From Streptomyces sp. DI166 (lineage in GTDB: Bacteria > Actinomycetota > Actinomycetes > Streptomycetales > Streptomycetaceae): DNA of 64,000 nt. A model generated the notes under the pieces. That model made no database searches. It was given only the letters and a program-made list of their open reading frames with translations, and had not been told where the DNA came from. The stretch is taken from contig NZ_FLSP01000038.1 in the NCBI RefSeq assembly GCF_900091315.1, forward strand, positions 1 to 64,000. Direction: 5' to 3'. Shown here piece by piece: positions 6,633 through 15,158 of the stretch. The position numbers were made by a program, and so were the translations under genes. Each line of letters begins with the position of its first letter. The first letter of the stretch is position 1.

Positions 6633-8036
6633 ATGAGCAGCTCGGTCAGTGATGTCGTGAACGGCGGCATCTCCTACTGGTACGCGGACGACGGTCTCCC
6701 TGCGGTGCGGGAGCCGCTGCCCGGGGACGCCTCGGCCGACGTGGTGATCGTCGGCGGCGGATACACGGGACTGTGGACGGCGTACTACCTGAAGAAGGCG
6801 GCGCCCTTCCTGCGTATTACCGTCCTTGAGCAGAAGTTCTGCGGCTACGGCGCCTCCGGGCGCAACGGCGGCTGGCTGTACAACGGCATCGCGGGCCGCG
6901 ACCGGTACGCGAAGCTGCACGGCCAGGAGGCCGCGGTCCGGTTGCAGCGGGCCATGAACGACACCGTCGACGAGGTCGTCGCCGTCGCGGCGGCGGAGGG
7001 CATCGAGGCGGACGTGCACAAGGGCGGGGTGCTCGAAGTCGCGCGTACGCCCGCGCAGTTGGCCCGGTTGAAGGCCTTCCACGAGGCCGAGGCCGCGTTC
7101 GGGGAGAAGGACCGGGAACTGTACGGGGCCCGGGAGACCGCCGAGCGGATCCGGATCGCGGACGCGGTGGGGGCCTCCTGGACGCCGCACGGGGCGCGGG
7201 TGCACCCGGTGAAGCTGGTGAAGGGGCTGGCGGCGGCGGTCGAGGCGCTGGGCGTGGTCATTCACGAGCAGACGCCCGTCACTGAGATCCGGCCCAAGCA
7301 CGCGGTGACGCCGTACGGGACGGTGCGGGCGCCCTATGTGCTGCGGTGCACGGAGGGGTTCACGGCGGCGTTGAAGGGTGAGCGGCGGACGTGGCTGCCT
7401 ATGAACTCCTCGATGATCGTCACCGAGCCGCTGAGCGACGAGCAGTGGGAGTCCGTCGGGTGGGACGGACGGGAGACGCTCGGGGACATGGCGCACGCCT
7501 ATATGTACGCCCAGCGGACCGCGGACGGGCGGATCGCGCTGGGCGGGCGCGGGGTGCCGTACCGCTTCGGGTCGGCGACGGACAACGACGGGCGGACGCA
7601 GGAGGCTACGGTCGCGGCGCTGCGGGAGATTCTGCTCGCGTTCTTCCCGCAGTTGGCGGGGGTGCGGGTGGCGCATGCCTGGTCGGGGGTGCTGGGGGTG
7701 CCTCGGGACTGGTGCGCGACGGTGACGCTGGATCGGTCGACCGGGCTGGGCTGGGCCGGGGGGTATGTGGGGTCCGGTGTGGCTACGGCGAATCTGGCGG
7801 CGCGTACCTTGCGGGATCTTGTGCAGGTGGACTCCGGGCAGGGTGGGCGGACCGAGCTGACGGAGTTGCCTTGGGTGGGGCACGAGGTGCGGAAGTGGGA
7901 GCCGGAGCCGTTGCGGTGGATCGGGGTGCGGGGGATGTACGCGGTGTATCGGGCTGCGGATCGGCGGGAGGCGGTGACGGGGGCGGCGGTGTCCTCGCCG
8001 CTGGCTCGGGTGGCGGATTGGGTGGCTGGGCGGTAG
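6633..8036 (+). CDS. FAD-dependent oxidoreductase, DAO/glycine oxidase-like
   Basis: 467 aa. The Rossmann motif VVIVGGGYTGLWTAYYL (GGGYTG at 41-46) binds FAD; GYGASGRNGGWL (71-82) is the second flavin-contact segment of DAO-family enzymes such as gamma-glutamylputrescine or sarcosine oxidases. The C-terminal GLGWAGGYVGSGVATANLAA is the family's FAD-closing block. The start is ATG 6633; upstream in-frame sequence is non-coding in character. It is divergent from the kinase gene at 5694. Substrate unknown, probably a secondary or primary amine. Confidence 0.87.
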   Translation: MSSSVSDVVNGGISYWYADDGLPAVREPLPGDASADVVIVGGGYTGLWTAYYLKKAAPFLRITVLEQKFCGYGASGRNGGWLYNGIAGRDRYAKLHGQEAAVRLQRAMNDTVDEVVAVAAAEGIEADVHKGGVLEVARTPAQLARLKAFHEAEAAFGEKDRELYGARETAERIRIADAVGASWTPHGARVHPVKLVKGLAAAVEALGVVIHEQTPVTEIRPKHAVTPYGTVRAPYVLRCTEGFTAALKGERRTWLPMNSSMIVTEPLSDEQWESVGWDGRETLGDMAHAYMYAQRTADGRIALGGRGVPYRFGSATDNDGRTQEATVAALREILLAFFPQLAGVRVAHAWSGVLGVPRDWCATVTLDRSTGLGWAGGYVGSGVATANLAARTLRDLVQVDSGQGGRTELTELPWVGHEVRKWEPEPLRWIGVRGMYAVYRAADRREAVTGAAVSSPLARVADWVAGR

Positions 8037-8080
8037 TGGGGTAGGCGGGGCTGTGGGTTGCGGTGGGGGCGGGTGCGCTC

Positions 8081-8161
8081 GCCCGCGCTTGCGGGGTGCC
8101 TCCCCCAGAGGGGGACCCCCGCCCACCCGTGCCGCCCCAGCGGCACGACTGCCCGCAGCTA
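8081..8161 (+). repeat. Dispersed hairpin repeat, copy B
   Basis: Full-form copy between two convergent genes. Three stems follow each other: CCCGC-GCTT-GCGGG (8082-8095), TCCCCC-AGA-GGGGGA (8101-8115) and GTGCCGC-CCCA-GCGGCAC (8129-8146), ending in the tail GACTGCCCGCAGCTA (8147-8161). The loop of the third stem differs from copies A and C while the stem is intact, suggesting that pairing is maintained. Position between convergent genes suits a bidirectional terminator. Confidence 0.78.
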
Positions 8162-8173
8162 CGTAGATATGGC

Positions 8174-9154
8174 TTACGGCTCCAGTACCACCTTTCCCAC
8201 CGTCCCCCTCGTTTCCAAGGCGTGGTGGGCCTTGGGGGCCTGGGGCAGGGGGTAGCGCTGGACTGCGGGTTTCAGGTGGCCTGCTGCGGCTTCTGTCAGG
8301 GCCCGGAGTTCCAGGGTGCGGACAGGGTTGGGGCCGCCGGCCTTCTGCATCATCGCCGGGCCCAGGACCTGTTCCGAGACGCCCTCCACCACGTACGGCT
8401 CGCCTCCCTGGATGCCCTCCGCCGACCAGCCGAAGACGACGTGCTTGCCGCCCGGGCCGAGAAGGGAGACGGCGTGGCGGGCCGCGTCGCCGCCGACGCC
8501 GTCGAAGACGACCGTGGCCGTGCGGCCGCCCAGCCAGGCGCGGACCTTCTCCGGCCAGTCGGGCTCCTTGTAGTCGACGGCGAGGTCCGCGCCGTTGGCC
8601 TGGACGCGGGCGACCTTCTCCGGACCGCCGGCCAGCCCGATGACGGTGGCGCCGGCGTTCTTGGCGTACTGGACGAGCAGGGTGCCGATGCCGCCCGCCG
8701 CCGCGGGGATCACGGCCACGGAGTCGGGGCCCAGCTCGGCGAACTGGAGGATCCCCATCGCCGTACGCCCCGTGCCGATCATGGCGACCGCCTCGGCGAA
8801 GTCCAGGTTCTCCGGGATCTCGTGCAGCCGTTCGACCTCGGTGACGGCGAGTTCCGCGTACCCGCCGGGCGCGAAGCCGATGTGGGCCACCACGCGCCTG
8901 CCGAGCCAGATGCCGGACACGCCCTCGCCCAGTGACTCGACCACGCCCGCGATCTCCCGGCCCGGGATCGTCGGCAACTGCGTCGGGGCCGGGGCGGGGC
9001 CCTGCCGGCCCTCGCGCAGCGCGGTGTCGAGGAGGTGGACCCCGGCCGCCCGGACGGCGACCCGGACCTGGCCGGGGCCGGGAACGGGGTCCTCCACCTC
9101 CTCGTACGTGAGGTTCTCGGCAGGGCCGAACGCGTGCAGGCGGATGGCGTGCAT
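8174..9154 (-). CDS. Zinc-free quinone oxidoreductase (MDR family)
   Basis: 326 aa. The N-terminal GroES-like fold begins MHAIRLHAFGP; the NADP(H) loop is AAAGGIGTLLVQYAK (151-165), and a second block reads VFDGVGGDAARHAV. The structural zinc-lobe cysteines of alcohol dehydrogenases are absent, so this is the quinone/alkenal oxidoreductase branch. The start is ATG 9154 behind a GGGGGA ribosome site. The upstream palindrome at 9214 is well placed to regulate it, as is common for stress-responsive reductases. It acts on electrophilic or quinone substrates in the cytoplasm. Confidence 0.87.
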   Translation of the reverse strand: MHAIRLHAFGPAENLTYEEVEDPVPGPGQVRVAVRAAGVHLLDTALREGRQGPAPAPTQLPTIPGREIAGVVESLGEGVSGIWLGRRVVAHIGFAPGGYAELAVTEVERLHEIPENLDFAEAVAMIGTGRTAMGILQFAELGPDSVAVIPAAAGGIGTLLVQYAKNAGATVIGLAGGPEKVARVQANGADLAVDYKEPDWPEKVRAWLGGRTATVVFDGVGGDAARHAVSLLGPGGKHVVFGWSAEGIQGGEPYVVEGVSEQVLGPAMMQKAGGPNPVRTLELRALTEAAAGHLKPAVQRYPLPQAPKAHHALETRGTVGKVVLEP

Positions 9155-9213
9155 GAGGTCCCCCAGAGGAGTGGTTCGCGGTCGTTGTTTTCGCTTCCGG
9201 GGGCTACTTTTCA

Positions 9214-9233
9214 ACCTCAAGCATGCTTGAGGT
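9214..9233. promoter_or_regulatory. 20-bp perfect palindrome, candidate operator
   Basis: ACCTCAAGCATGCTTGAGGT reads identically on both strands. It lies 60 bp upstream of the quinone oxidoreductase start and overlaps the last codons and stop of the upstream amine-oxidase-like gene. The symmetry and CAAGCATGCTTG core suit a MarR- or TetR-type dimer. No regulator gene is adjacent, so any regulator would be encoded elsewhere. Confidence 0.55.
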
Positions 9234-10377
9234 CAAGGGCCTTCTCGCCCAGCGCCAGCGACACCGCGGTCAGGGCGCTGTTGAAGGACACCTCCGACAG
9301 CACCCCGGGCGCCGCCACCTGGTCGCCCGCCAGGTACACGCCGTCCCCGCGGTCGATCGCCGGGCGGTCCCGCCAGCTCGTGCCGGGCAGGTCCACCGCG
9401 CCGGTACGGCCGCCCGCGAGCGCCTCCCGCCGCCAGGTGACCCGGTCCCGCCAGCCCTCGAAGGCGAGGTCGAGCAGTTCCTCCGCGCGGGCGATGCCGT
9501 CCGCCTTCGACTCGCCGGGGCCGATCGGGATCTGCCCCTGGATCAGGGACTCACCGGCCGGGGCGAGGGTCCTGTCCTGCGCCGTGAACCGTTCGATCCA
9601 CCCCGCCCGGTCCAGGTCGGACACCGCGAAGGCGTCCCCGCGCCGGGTGTGTACCGCCAGGTCGATCAGCGCCGTACGGCCGCTCGTCCAGGTCAGGCTG
9701 TCGTCCTTCAGCAGCCGCCGCGCCGAGTCCAGCGAGGTGGCGACGACCACCGGGGTGTCGGTGGGCAGGGTGTCGACGCGGGACAGGGTCTCCATCCGTA
9801 CGCCGAGGTTCCAGGCGTGGTCGGCCATCCGCCCGATCACGCTGCCCCAGCCGCCGCGCGGGTAGTGCGCCTCCGGGGGCAGCTTCGTGGCGCGGCGCAG
9901 TCGCTCCTGCACGAACGCGGCGGACAGTGCGCCCGGGTCGTGGTGGAAGAGGGCCACGGCGGAGTAGTGGGCCGCGGCCCGCGCGCCCTCCTCGCCCGCG
10001 ATACCGGTCGCCCAGGTCAGGAAGTCCACGTCGACCGGCGCCTGCGGCAGACCGCGGCGCAGCAGCTTGAGCATCCCGAAGGGCGGGGTGCGGCGCAGGG
10101 AGCCCTTGTGCCGCAGCCGCAGCCGGGCCGCCTCCAGGGGCGGGAGCTGGGCGAGCGGGCCGATGAGATCGCGCTGCTTGAGCCAGGCCCAGTGGGGTCC
10201 GCCGTTGTAGAGGGCATGGGGTCCCTCGTTGGTCCGGTACGGCCCCTCGGCGGTCCGCGCCCGTCCGCCCAGGGTGTGGTGGGCCTCGTACACGGTCACG
10301 TGGGCGCCCGCCTCGGCGGCGGTGATGGCCGCGGTGAGTCCGGCGAAGCCGCCGCCCACGACGGTGATGCGGTGCAT
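9217..10377 (-). CDS. NAD(P)/FAD-dependent oxidoreductase, phytoene desaturase/amine oxidase-like
   Basis: 386 aa. The N-terminal FAD motif is RITVVGGGFAGLTAAITAAEAG, followed by VYEAHHTLGGRART (the GGRA flavin clamp); the C-terminal block is DGVYLAGDQVAAPGVLSEVSFNSAL. It is shorter than carotenoid desaturases and has no carotenoid neighbours, so it belongs to the generic NAD(P)-binding flavoprotein group. Its 3' end contains the palindrome at 9214. It probably lies on a transcript reading into the quinone oxidoreductase. Substrate unknown. Confidence 0.8.
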   Translation of the reverse strand: MHRITVVGGGFAGLTAAITAAEAGAHVTVYEAHHTLGGRARTAEGPYRTNEGPHALYNGGPHWAWLKQRDLIGPLAQLPPLEAARLRLRHKGSLRRTPPFGMLKLLRRGLPQAPVDVDFLTWATGIAGEEGARAAAHYSAVALFHHDPGALSAAFVQERLRRATKLPPEAHYPRGGWGSVIGRMADHAWNLGVRMETLSRVDTLPTDTPVVVATSLDSARRLLKDDSLTWTSGRTALIDLAVHTRRGDAFAVSDLDRAGWIERFTAQDRTLAPAGESLIQGQIPIGPGESKADGIARAEELLDLAFEGWRDRVTWRREALAGGRTGAVDLPGTSWRDRPAIDRGDGVYLAGDQVAAPGVLSEVSFNSALTAVSLALGEKALDLKHA

Positions 10378-10513
10378 TAGGGGTCTCCCTCTGCTCGGTG
10401 GCCGTTCTGCCTATACGACGAGGCGACCGCCTCGAAATGTGACATCGGCCGTGTCTTCGCAGGTCAGCGGCTTTGGCAGGGGCTTTGTCAGTGGGGCGGT
10501 GCAGCATGGGGGC

Positions 10514-11224
10514 ATGGTGCGTGCGGGCAGGGGCAGCGGTGGCGGTGGCGATGGCGGTGGCGATGGCCGTACGAGGGTGAAGGCGGCTCGGCGGCCGGAG
10601 GTGCGGTTGCCGGGGCTGGCGGAGTTCGAGGGCGGGGAGCTGGAGCCGGACGGCGACTACGACGGTCTGGAGTTCCGGGAGGCGGATCTCGGCGGGCAGG
10701 ACGGGAGCGGGGCGCGCTTCATGGACTGCGCGCTGAAGGGGTGCGTGCTCGACGGGGCGGGGCTCGGTCACGCCCGCTTCCTGGACTCGGTGCTGAGCGC
10801 GCCGCGCGGTGTCGGTACGGATCTGTCCGAGGCGACCCTGAGGGACGTGGAACTGCACGACGCCCGGCTCGGCGGGGTCCAGCTGCACGGTGCCGCCCTG
10901 GAACGGGTCCTGGTCCGCGGCGGCAAGATCGACTACCTGAATCTGCGCGGGGCCCGTCTCAGGGACGTCGTCTTCGAGAACTGCGTCCTGGTGGAGCCGG
11001 ACTTCGGCGGCGCCACCCTGGAGCGGGTCGCCTTTCCGGGCTGTGTGCTCAAGGGGGCCGACCTGACCGGGGCCACGCTCACCGACGTCGACCTGAGAGA
11101 GGCGGCGGCCCTGGACATCGCGCGGGGCGTGGACCGGCTCGCGGGGGCGGTGATCGGCACGGGGCAACTGCTGGATCTGGCACCGGTGCTGGCGGGGGCG
11201 CTGGGGATCAGGGTGGAGGACTGA
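10514..11224 (+). CDS. Pentapeptide-repeat protein
   Basis: 236 aa. After a Gly/Arg-rich head, A(D/N)LxX-type repeats run from about residue 55 to 200 (for example FREADLGG, VLDGAGLG, KGADLTGATLTDVDLREA), giving a right-handed quadrilateral beta-helix. Some family members mimic DNA to protect gyrase from quinolones, but most in Streptomyces are uncharacterised. The start is ATG 10514 with a close GGGGG; upstream in-frame sequence does not look coding. No signal peptide. Confidence 0.82.
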   Translation: MVRAGRGSGGGGDGGGDGRTRVKAARRPEVRLPGLAEFEGGELEPDGDYDGLEFREADLGGQDGSGARFMDCALKGCVLDGAGLGHARFLDSVLSAPRGVGTDLSEATLRDVELHDARLGGVQLHGAALERVLVRGGKIDYLNLRGARLRDVVFENCVLVEPDFGGATLERVAFPGCVLKGADLTGATLTDVDLREAAALDIARGVDRLAGAVIGTGQLLDLAPVLAGALGIRVED

Positions 11225-11264
11225 GGTCCACGGCGGAAAACACCCGCGGGTCGCAGGTCGGGGG

Positions 11265-11765
11265 TCAGGGCACTCGTGGAAACCGCGCCTGGAGGGTCCA
11301 GATCGCCGGGTTCTCCGCCAGGTCCTCGTGCAGGTCGCACAGGTCGGCGATCAGGTCGTGCAGGAAGTCGCGGGCCTCGCGGCGGAGTTCGGTGTGCGAG
11401 AAGGTCAGCGGGGGCTCCTCGGCCGGCATCCAGTCCGCCTCGACGTCGACCCAGCCGAAGCGGCGCTCGAAGAGCATCCGGTCGGTGGACTCGGTGAAGT
11501 CCAGTTCCGCGTACTGCGGGCGGGACGCGCGGGAGCCCGCCGGGTCCTGGTCGATGCGCTCCACGATGTCGCACAGCGCCCAGGCGAAGTCCAGCACCGG
11601 CACCCATCCCCAGGCTGTGGACAGCTCCCGGTCCTCCTTGGTGTCCGCGAGATAGACGTCACCGCAGAACAGGTCGTGGCGCAGGGCGTGGACGTCCGCG
11701 CGGCGGTAGTCGGTCTGCGGCGGGTCAGGGAAGCGGTTGGAGAGGGCGTAGCCGATGTCGAGCAC
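11265..11765 (-). CDS. Conserved hypothetical protein, Trp/Asp-rich
   Basis: 166 aa, from the only available start, GTG 11765 (an in-frame stop lies just upstream). The protein is acidic, with segments such as STAWGWVPVLDFAWALCDIVER and RFGWVDVEADWMP, and a helical C-terminus. It has no membrane segment or signal. It resembles small uncharacterised Streptomyces proteins; no function is assigned. It is divergent from the M1 peptidase gene at 11804, with a 38-bp gap that must carry both promoters. Confidence 0.75.
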   Translation of the reverse strand: MLDIGYALSNRFPDPPQTDYRRADVHALRHDLFCGDVYLADTKEDRELSTAWGWVPVLDFAWALCDIVERIDQDPAGSRASRPQYAELDFTESTDRMLFERRFGWVDVEADWMPAEEPPLTFSHTELRREARDFLHDLIADLCDLHEDLAENPAIWTLQARFPRVP

Positions 11766-11803
11766 GTAGGTGATGGTGTCACGGCCCTCGTAGGATCACG
11801 GAC

Positions 11804-13177
11804 GTGTCCCGGTTCGTACGGCTGTGCCTGGTTCCCGCCCTGCTCGCGCTGGCGTCCTGCGGAGGTGGCGGCCAGGGTTCCCCCGGTGCGCCCGGGGTGG
11901 GCGACCCGTACTTCCCGAAGGCCGGGAACGGTGGCTACGACGTGAGCCACTACGCCCTGGACCTGCGCTACGCCCCGGAGACCCGCCGGCTCACCGGTAC
12001 GGCCACCCTCACCGCCCGCGCCACCCAGGACCTGTCCTCCTTCCACCTGGACCTCGCGGGGCTCACGGTCGACGACGTCACCGTCGAGGGGGAGGAGGCG
12101 GGGTGGGAGCGGGCGGGACAGGAGCTGATCGTCCGCCCGGCCGGCGTCCTCGACGACGGGGAGACCTTCGCGGTGCGGATCCGCTACTCCGGTACGCCGA
12201 GGACGATCACCGACCCGGACGGCTCCGAGGAGGGCTGGCTGCGCACCCACGGCGGCGCGGGCGCCCTCGCGCTCGGCGAGCCGAACGGCTCGATGACCTG
12301 GTTCCCCGGCAACCACCACCCCTCCGACAAGGCCTCCTACACACTCTCGATCACCGTCCCGAAGGGCGTCGCGGCGGTCTCCAACGGGGAGCTGACCGGC
12401 GAACGGACCGGCCACGGCCGTACGACGTACCACTGGCGCACCGCCGAACCCATGGCGAGCTACCTGGCCACGCTCGCCATCGGCGCCTATGACGTCCGTC
12501 GCGCCACGGCCGGGGACATGCCCGCGCACTCGGCCGTCGCCCGCGGGGAGTCCGGGCGGCAGGCCATGTCCGAACTGCCCGGCGTGCTGGACTGGGCGGA
12601 GAAGAGCTTCGGCCCCTACCCCTTCTCCTCCACCGGCGTGATCATCGCCCCGGCCGACGCCACCGACTACGCCCTGGAGACCCAGAACCGCCCCGTCTTC
12701 CCGGGCGCCCCCGACACCTTGCTGCTCGTCCACGAGCTGGCCCACCAGTGGTTCGGCAACTCGGTGACGCCGAAGAGCTGGCAGGACATGTGGCTCAACG
12801 AGGGCTTCGCCACCTACGCGGAGTGGCTGTGGGAGGAGCAGCACGGCGGTGACAGCGCGGAGACGACGTTCCGAGGGCTGTACGCGAGTGACGACGCCGA
12901 TCTGTGGGCCTTCCCGCCCGCCGAACCGCCCGGCGCCGAGCACATCTCCGACCGGCCGGTCTACGAGCGGGGCGCGATGGTCGTCCACAAGATCCGCCAG
13001 GCCGTCGGCGACGCGGCCTTCGGCGAGCTGGTGCGGGGCTGGACGGCCGAGCACCGGCACGGCAACGCGGACACCGAGGACTTCACCGCGTACGTCGAAC
13101 AGCAGGCGCCCGAGCACGACTTCGGGCCCCTGTGGGCGGACTGGCTGTACGGGGAGGGCAAGCCGGAACGTCCGTGA
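11804..13177 (+). CDS. M1-family metallopeptidase lipoprotein
   Basis: 457 aa. A type II signal peptide ends at the lipobox LASC (Cys19), so the enzyme is anchored outside the membrane. The gluzincin centre is HELAH (310-314) with the third zinc ligand Glu333 in LNEGFATYAEW. The usual GAMEN exopeptidase motif is replaced by ALETQ in DYALETQNRPVF, typical of actinobacterial secreted M1 members. The ERAP-like C-terminal domain is absent, making this a compact two-domain form. It is predicted to cleave N-terminal residues from extracellular peptides. Confidence 0.88.
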   Translation: MSRFVRLCLVPALLALASCGGGGQGSPGAPGVGDPYFPKAGNGGYDVSHYALDLRYAPETRRLTGTATLTARATQDLSSFHLDLAGLTVDDVTVEGEEAGWERAGQELIVRPAGVLDDGETFAVRIRYSGTPRTITDPDGSEEGWLRTHGGAGALALGEPNGSMTWFPGNHHPSDKASYTLSITVPKGVAAVSNGELTGERTGHGRTTYHWRTAEPMASYLATLAIGAYDVRRATAGDMPAHSAVARGESGRQAMSELPGVLDWAEKSFGPYPFSSTGVIIAPADATDYALETQNRPVFPGAPDTLLLVHELAHQWFGNSVTPKSWQDMWLNEGFATYAEWLWEEQHGGDSAETTFRGLYASDDADLWAFPPAEPPGAEHISDRPVYERGAMVVHKIRQAVGDAAFGELVRGWTAEHRHGNADTEDFTAYVEQQAPEHDFGPLWADWLYGEGKPERP

Positions 13178-13184
13178 CGGCCGG

Positions 13185-13293
13185 TCAGGCGGGCGTGCCC
13201 AGATCCCGGCGCATCGCCGCACGCGCCGCCCAGACCGCCTCGGCGTGCTGGAGCCGCGCCGAGGGCGGTGGCGGCCAAGGGGGTCCAGTCCAT
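13185..13293 (-). pseudogene. Possible frameshifted small ORF
   Basis: In the minus direction one frame opens with MDWTPLAATALGA, and the adjacent frame closes with RLQHAEAVWAARAAMRRD then GTPA and stop. Joined by a single shift near 13250 they would make a coherent protein of about 36 aa. As it stands neither frame is complete, so this may be a decayed small gene or the 3' remnant of a larger one. It occupies the gap between the M1 peptidase and the GNAT gene. Confidence 0.25.
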
Positions 13294-13300
13294 GGCGGGT

Positions 13301-13843
13301 TCAGACCTCGTCGGGGTGGTCGGCGGGCGGGGTGAGCCGTTTGCGCAGCACCGTGCAGGGGCGGGCCTGTTCCCGGTCCGTACGGCGGTCCACGATCCCG
13401 TAGCCGAGGGCGGTCCAGAAGGCGAGGGCGCCGGAGTTGTTGTCGAGGACGGCGAGGCGTACGGCAGTGCGGCCCCCGGCGCGGAAGCGGTCCTCCACGA
13501 GGGAGGCGAGCCGCCGTCCGTGGCCCTTGCCGTGCAGGCCCGCGTCCACCATCAGCAGGCCGATCCACGGGTCGGGGTCGGCCGGATCGGGGTGCCGGGC
13601 CAGGATGACGGCCAGGCCGACGAGCCGGCCCTCGCTGCGGGCGAGCAGCACCTCGGCGCTCGGCTGCGCCAACTCCTCGGCCAGTGCCGCCGCCACCTGT
13701 TCCGGCCGGACGTCGTCCGGGTCGGGGAGGTCCCCGCTCAGGGCGAGGTACGCGCGGTTGGAGGCGTAGAGCGCGGTGAGTTCGGTGAGGAGGGGGCCCG
13801 GGAGGGCGTGGTCGGGGGAGTGCGGGAGGGGTTCGAGAAGCAT
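13301..13843 (-). CDS. GNAT family N-acetyltransferase
   Basis: 180 aa with one GNAT fold. The acetyl-CoA signature is LLMVDAGLHGKGHGRRLASL (residues about 95-114, Q/RxxGxG/A variant HGKGHG), followed by VLDNNSGALAFWTALGY. It resembles generic small-molecule or N-terminal acetyltransferases; substrate unknown. The start is ATG 13843. It is downstream of, and co-directional with, terD, but a strong hairpin at 13883 separates them. Confidence 0.83.
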   Translation of the reverse strand: MLLEPLPHSPDHALPGPLLTELTALYASNRAYLALSGDLPDPDDVRPEQVAAALAEELAQPSAEVLLARSEGRLVGLAVILARHPDPADPDPWIGLLMVDAGLHGKGHGRRLASLVEDRFRAGGRTAVRLAVLDNNSGALAFWTALGYGIVDRRTDREQARPCTVLRKRLTPPADHPDEV

Positions 13844-13882
13844 GCCGGGGACGCTACTGCCCCGTGCCGCGGGTGCCCCGGT

Positions 13883-13910
13883 CGAACCCCCGGCCGGAGC
13901 CGGGGGTTCG
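13883..13910 (-). terminator. Terminator hairpin downstream of terD
   Basis: CGAACCCCCGGC (13883-13894) pairs perfectly with GCCGGGGGTTCG (13899-13910) around a 4-nt CGGA loop, 21 bp after the terD stop. There is no U tract, as usual in Streptomyces. Confidence 0.75.
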
Positions 13911-13930
13911 GGGTGCGTCGGTGTCCTGGA

Positions 13931-14506
13931 TCAGACGTTGACGCCGAAGTCCTGGGCGATGCCCACCAGACCCGAGGCGTAGCCCTGGCCGACGGCGCGG
14001 AACTTCCACTCGGCGCCGTTGCGGTACAGCTCGCCGAAGACCATGGCGGTCTCGGTGGCCGCGTCCTCGGACAGGTCGTAGCGGGCGATCTCGGCGCCGC
14101 CGGCCTGGTTGACGATGCGGATGTAGGCGTTGCGGACCTGGCCGAAGTTCTGCGAGCGGTTCTCGGCGTCGTAGATCGAGACCGGGAAGACGATCTTGTC
14201 GACGTCGGCGGGAAGGCCGGCCAGGTTGACGTTGATGGCCTCGTCGTCGCCCGCGCCCTCACCGGTGCGGTTGTCACCGGTGTGGACGATGGTCTGGTCC
14301 GGGGTCTGCTTGTTGTTGAAGAAGACGAAGTGGGCGTCGGAGTAGACCTTGCCCTGCGTGTTGACCGCGATGGCGGAGGCGTCGAGGTCGAAGTCCGTGC
14401 CGGTGGTGGTGCGGACGTCCCAGCCGAGGCCCACGGTGACGGCGGTCAGGCCCGGAGCCTCCTTGGTGAGCGAGACGTTGCCACCCTTGGACAGGCTTAC
14501 AGCCAT
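13931..14506 (-). CDS. terD: TerD-family stress/tellurium-resistance protein
   Basis: 191 aa, full length for TerD. MAVSLSKGGNVSLTKEAPG is the family N-terminus, and GWDVRTTTGTDFDLDASA plus GDNRTGEGAGDDEAI carry the paired acidic Ca2+-binding motifs. TerD proteins are calcium-binding cytoplasmic stress proteins; in Streptomyces they affect differentiation and calcium responses. The gene stands alone, without terB/C/Z neighbours. The sequence just upstream of the start is relatively AT-rich and holds the promoter. Confidence 0.93.
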   Translation of the reverse strand: MAVSLSKGGNVSLTKEAPGLTAVTVGLGWDVRTTTGTDFDLDASAIAVNTQGKVYSDAHFVFFNNKQTPDQTIVHTGDNRTGEGAGDDEAINVNLAGLPADVDKIVFPVSIYDAENRSQNFGQVRNAYIRIVNQAGGAEIARYDLSEDAATETAMVFGELYRNGAEWKFRAVGQGYASGLVGIAQDFGVNV

Positions 14507-14709
14507 TGTTGGGAGTCCCTTCCCTCGTTTGCGTACGGCAGTACGGCCTTGAAGCTACAGCTACCCCTATGAACGCGGAGAGGGGTGGCGAAGGTTCCAG
14601 GTGTCTTTACTTTCTTTACCAACCGCCATGCGAACGGCGGTAACGGCGCGGCACCCGCTCGGCACCCGCGCGGATATTGGGGTGACGTGGACCGGACAGA
14701 CCGGGGAAC

Positions 14710-15147
14710 ATGGACCCCATGTCCGGTCCTCACGTCATCCGCGGCTCCGTCTCGCTGCCCGAGGCCGAGCTCATGTGGCGTTTCTCGCGTTCCTCGGGGC
14801 CCGGCGGTCAGCACGTCAACACCAGTGACTCCCAGGTCGAACTCCGCTTCGACCTCGCGCGCACCGAGGCGCTGCCCGAGGTGTGGAAGCGGCGCGCCCT
14901 GGAACGCCTCGCGGGCCGCCTCGTCGACGGCGTCCTCACCGTCCGCTCCTCCGAGCACCGCTCCCAGTGGCGCAACCGCGAAACAGCCGCCGTACGCCTG
15001 GCGTCCCTGCTGGCGGAGGCGACCGCCCCACCGCCCAAGCCGCGCAAGCCGACCCGTATCCCCCGAGGCATCAACGAGCGCCGCCTGCGCGAGAAGAAGC
15101 AGCGCTCGGACACCAAGCGGGGCCGCTCGGGGCGGGACTGGACGTAG
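14710..15147 (+). CDS. arfB: Alternative ribosome-rescue factor ArfB (YaeJ-like peptidyl-tRNA hydrolase)
   Basis: 145 aa. The catalytic loop is SGPGGQHVNTSDSQ, with the GGQ motif of class-I release factors. The codon-recognition domain is missing and is replaced by a basic tail (PRGINERRLREKKQRSDTKRGRSGRDW) that enters the empty mRNA channel. It frees stalled ribosomes on non-stop mRNAs. Start ATG 14710, or ATG 14719 (MSGPHVIRG), which may be the real one. Confidence 0.9.
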   Translation: MDPMSGPHVIRGSVSLPEAELMWRFSRSSGPGGQHVNTSDSQVELRFDLARTEALPEVWKRRALERLAGRLVDGVLTVRSSEHRSQWRNRETAAVRLASLLAEATAPPPKPRKPTRIPRGINERRLREKKQRSDTKRGRSGRDWT

Positions 15148-15158
15148 GGGCTTCGAGG

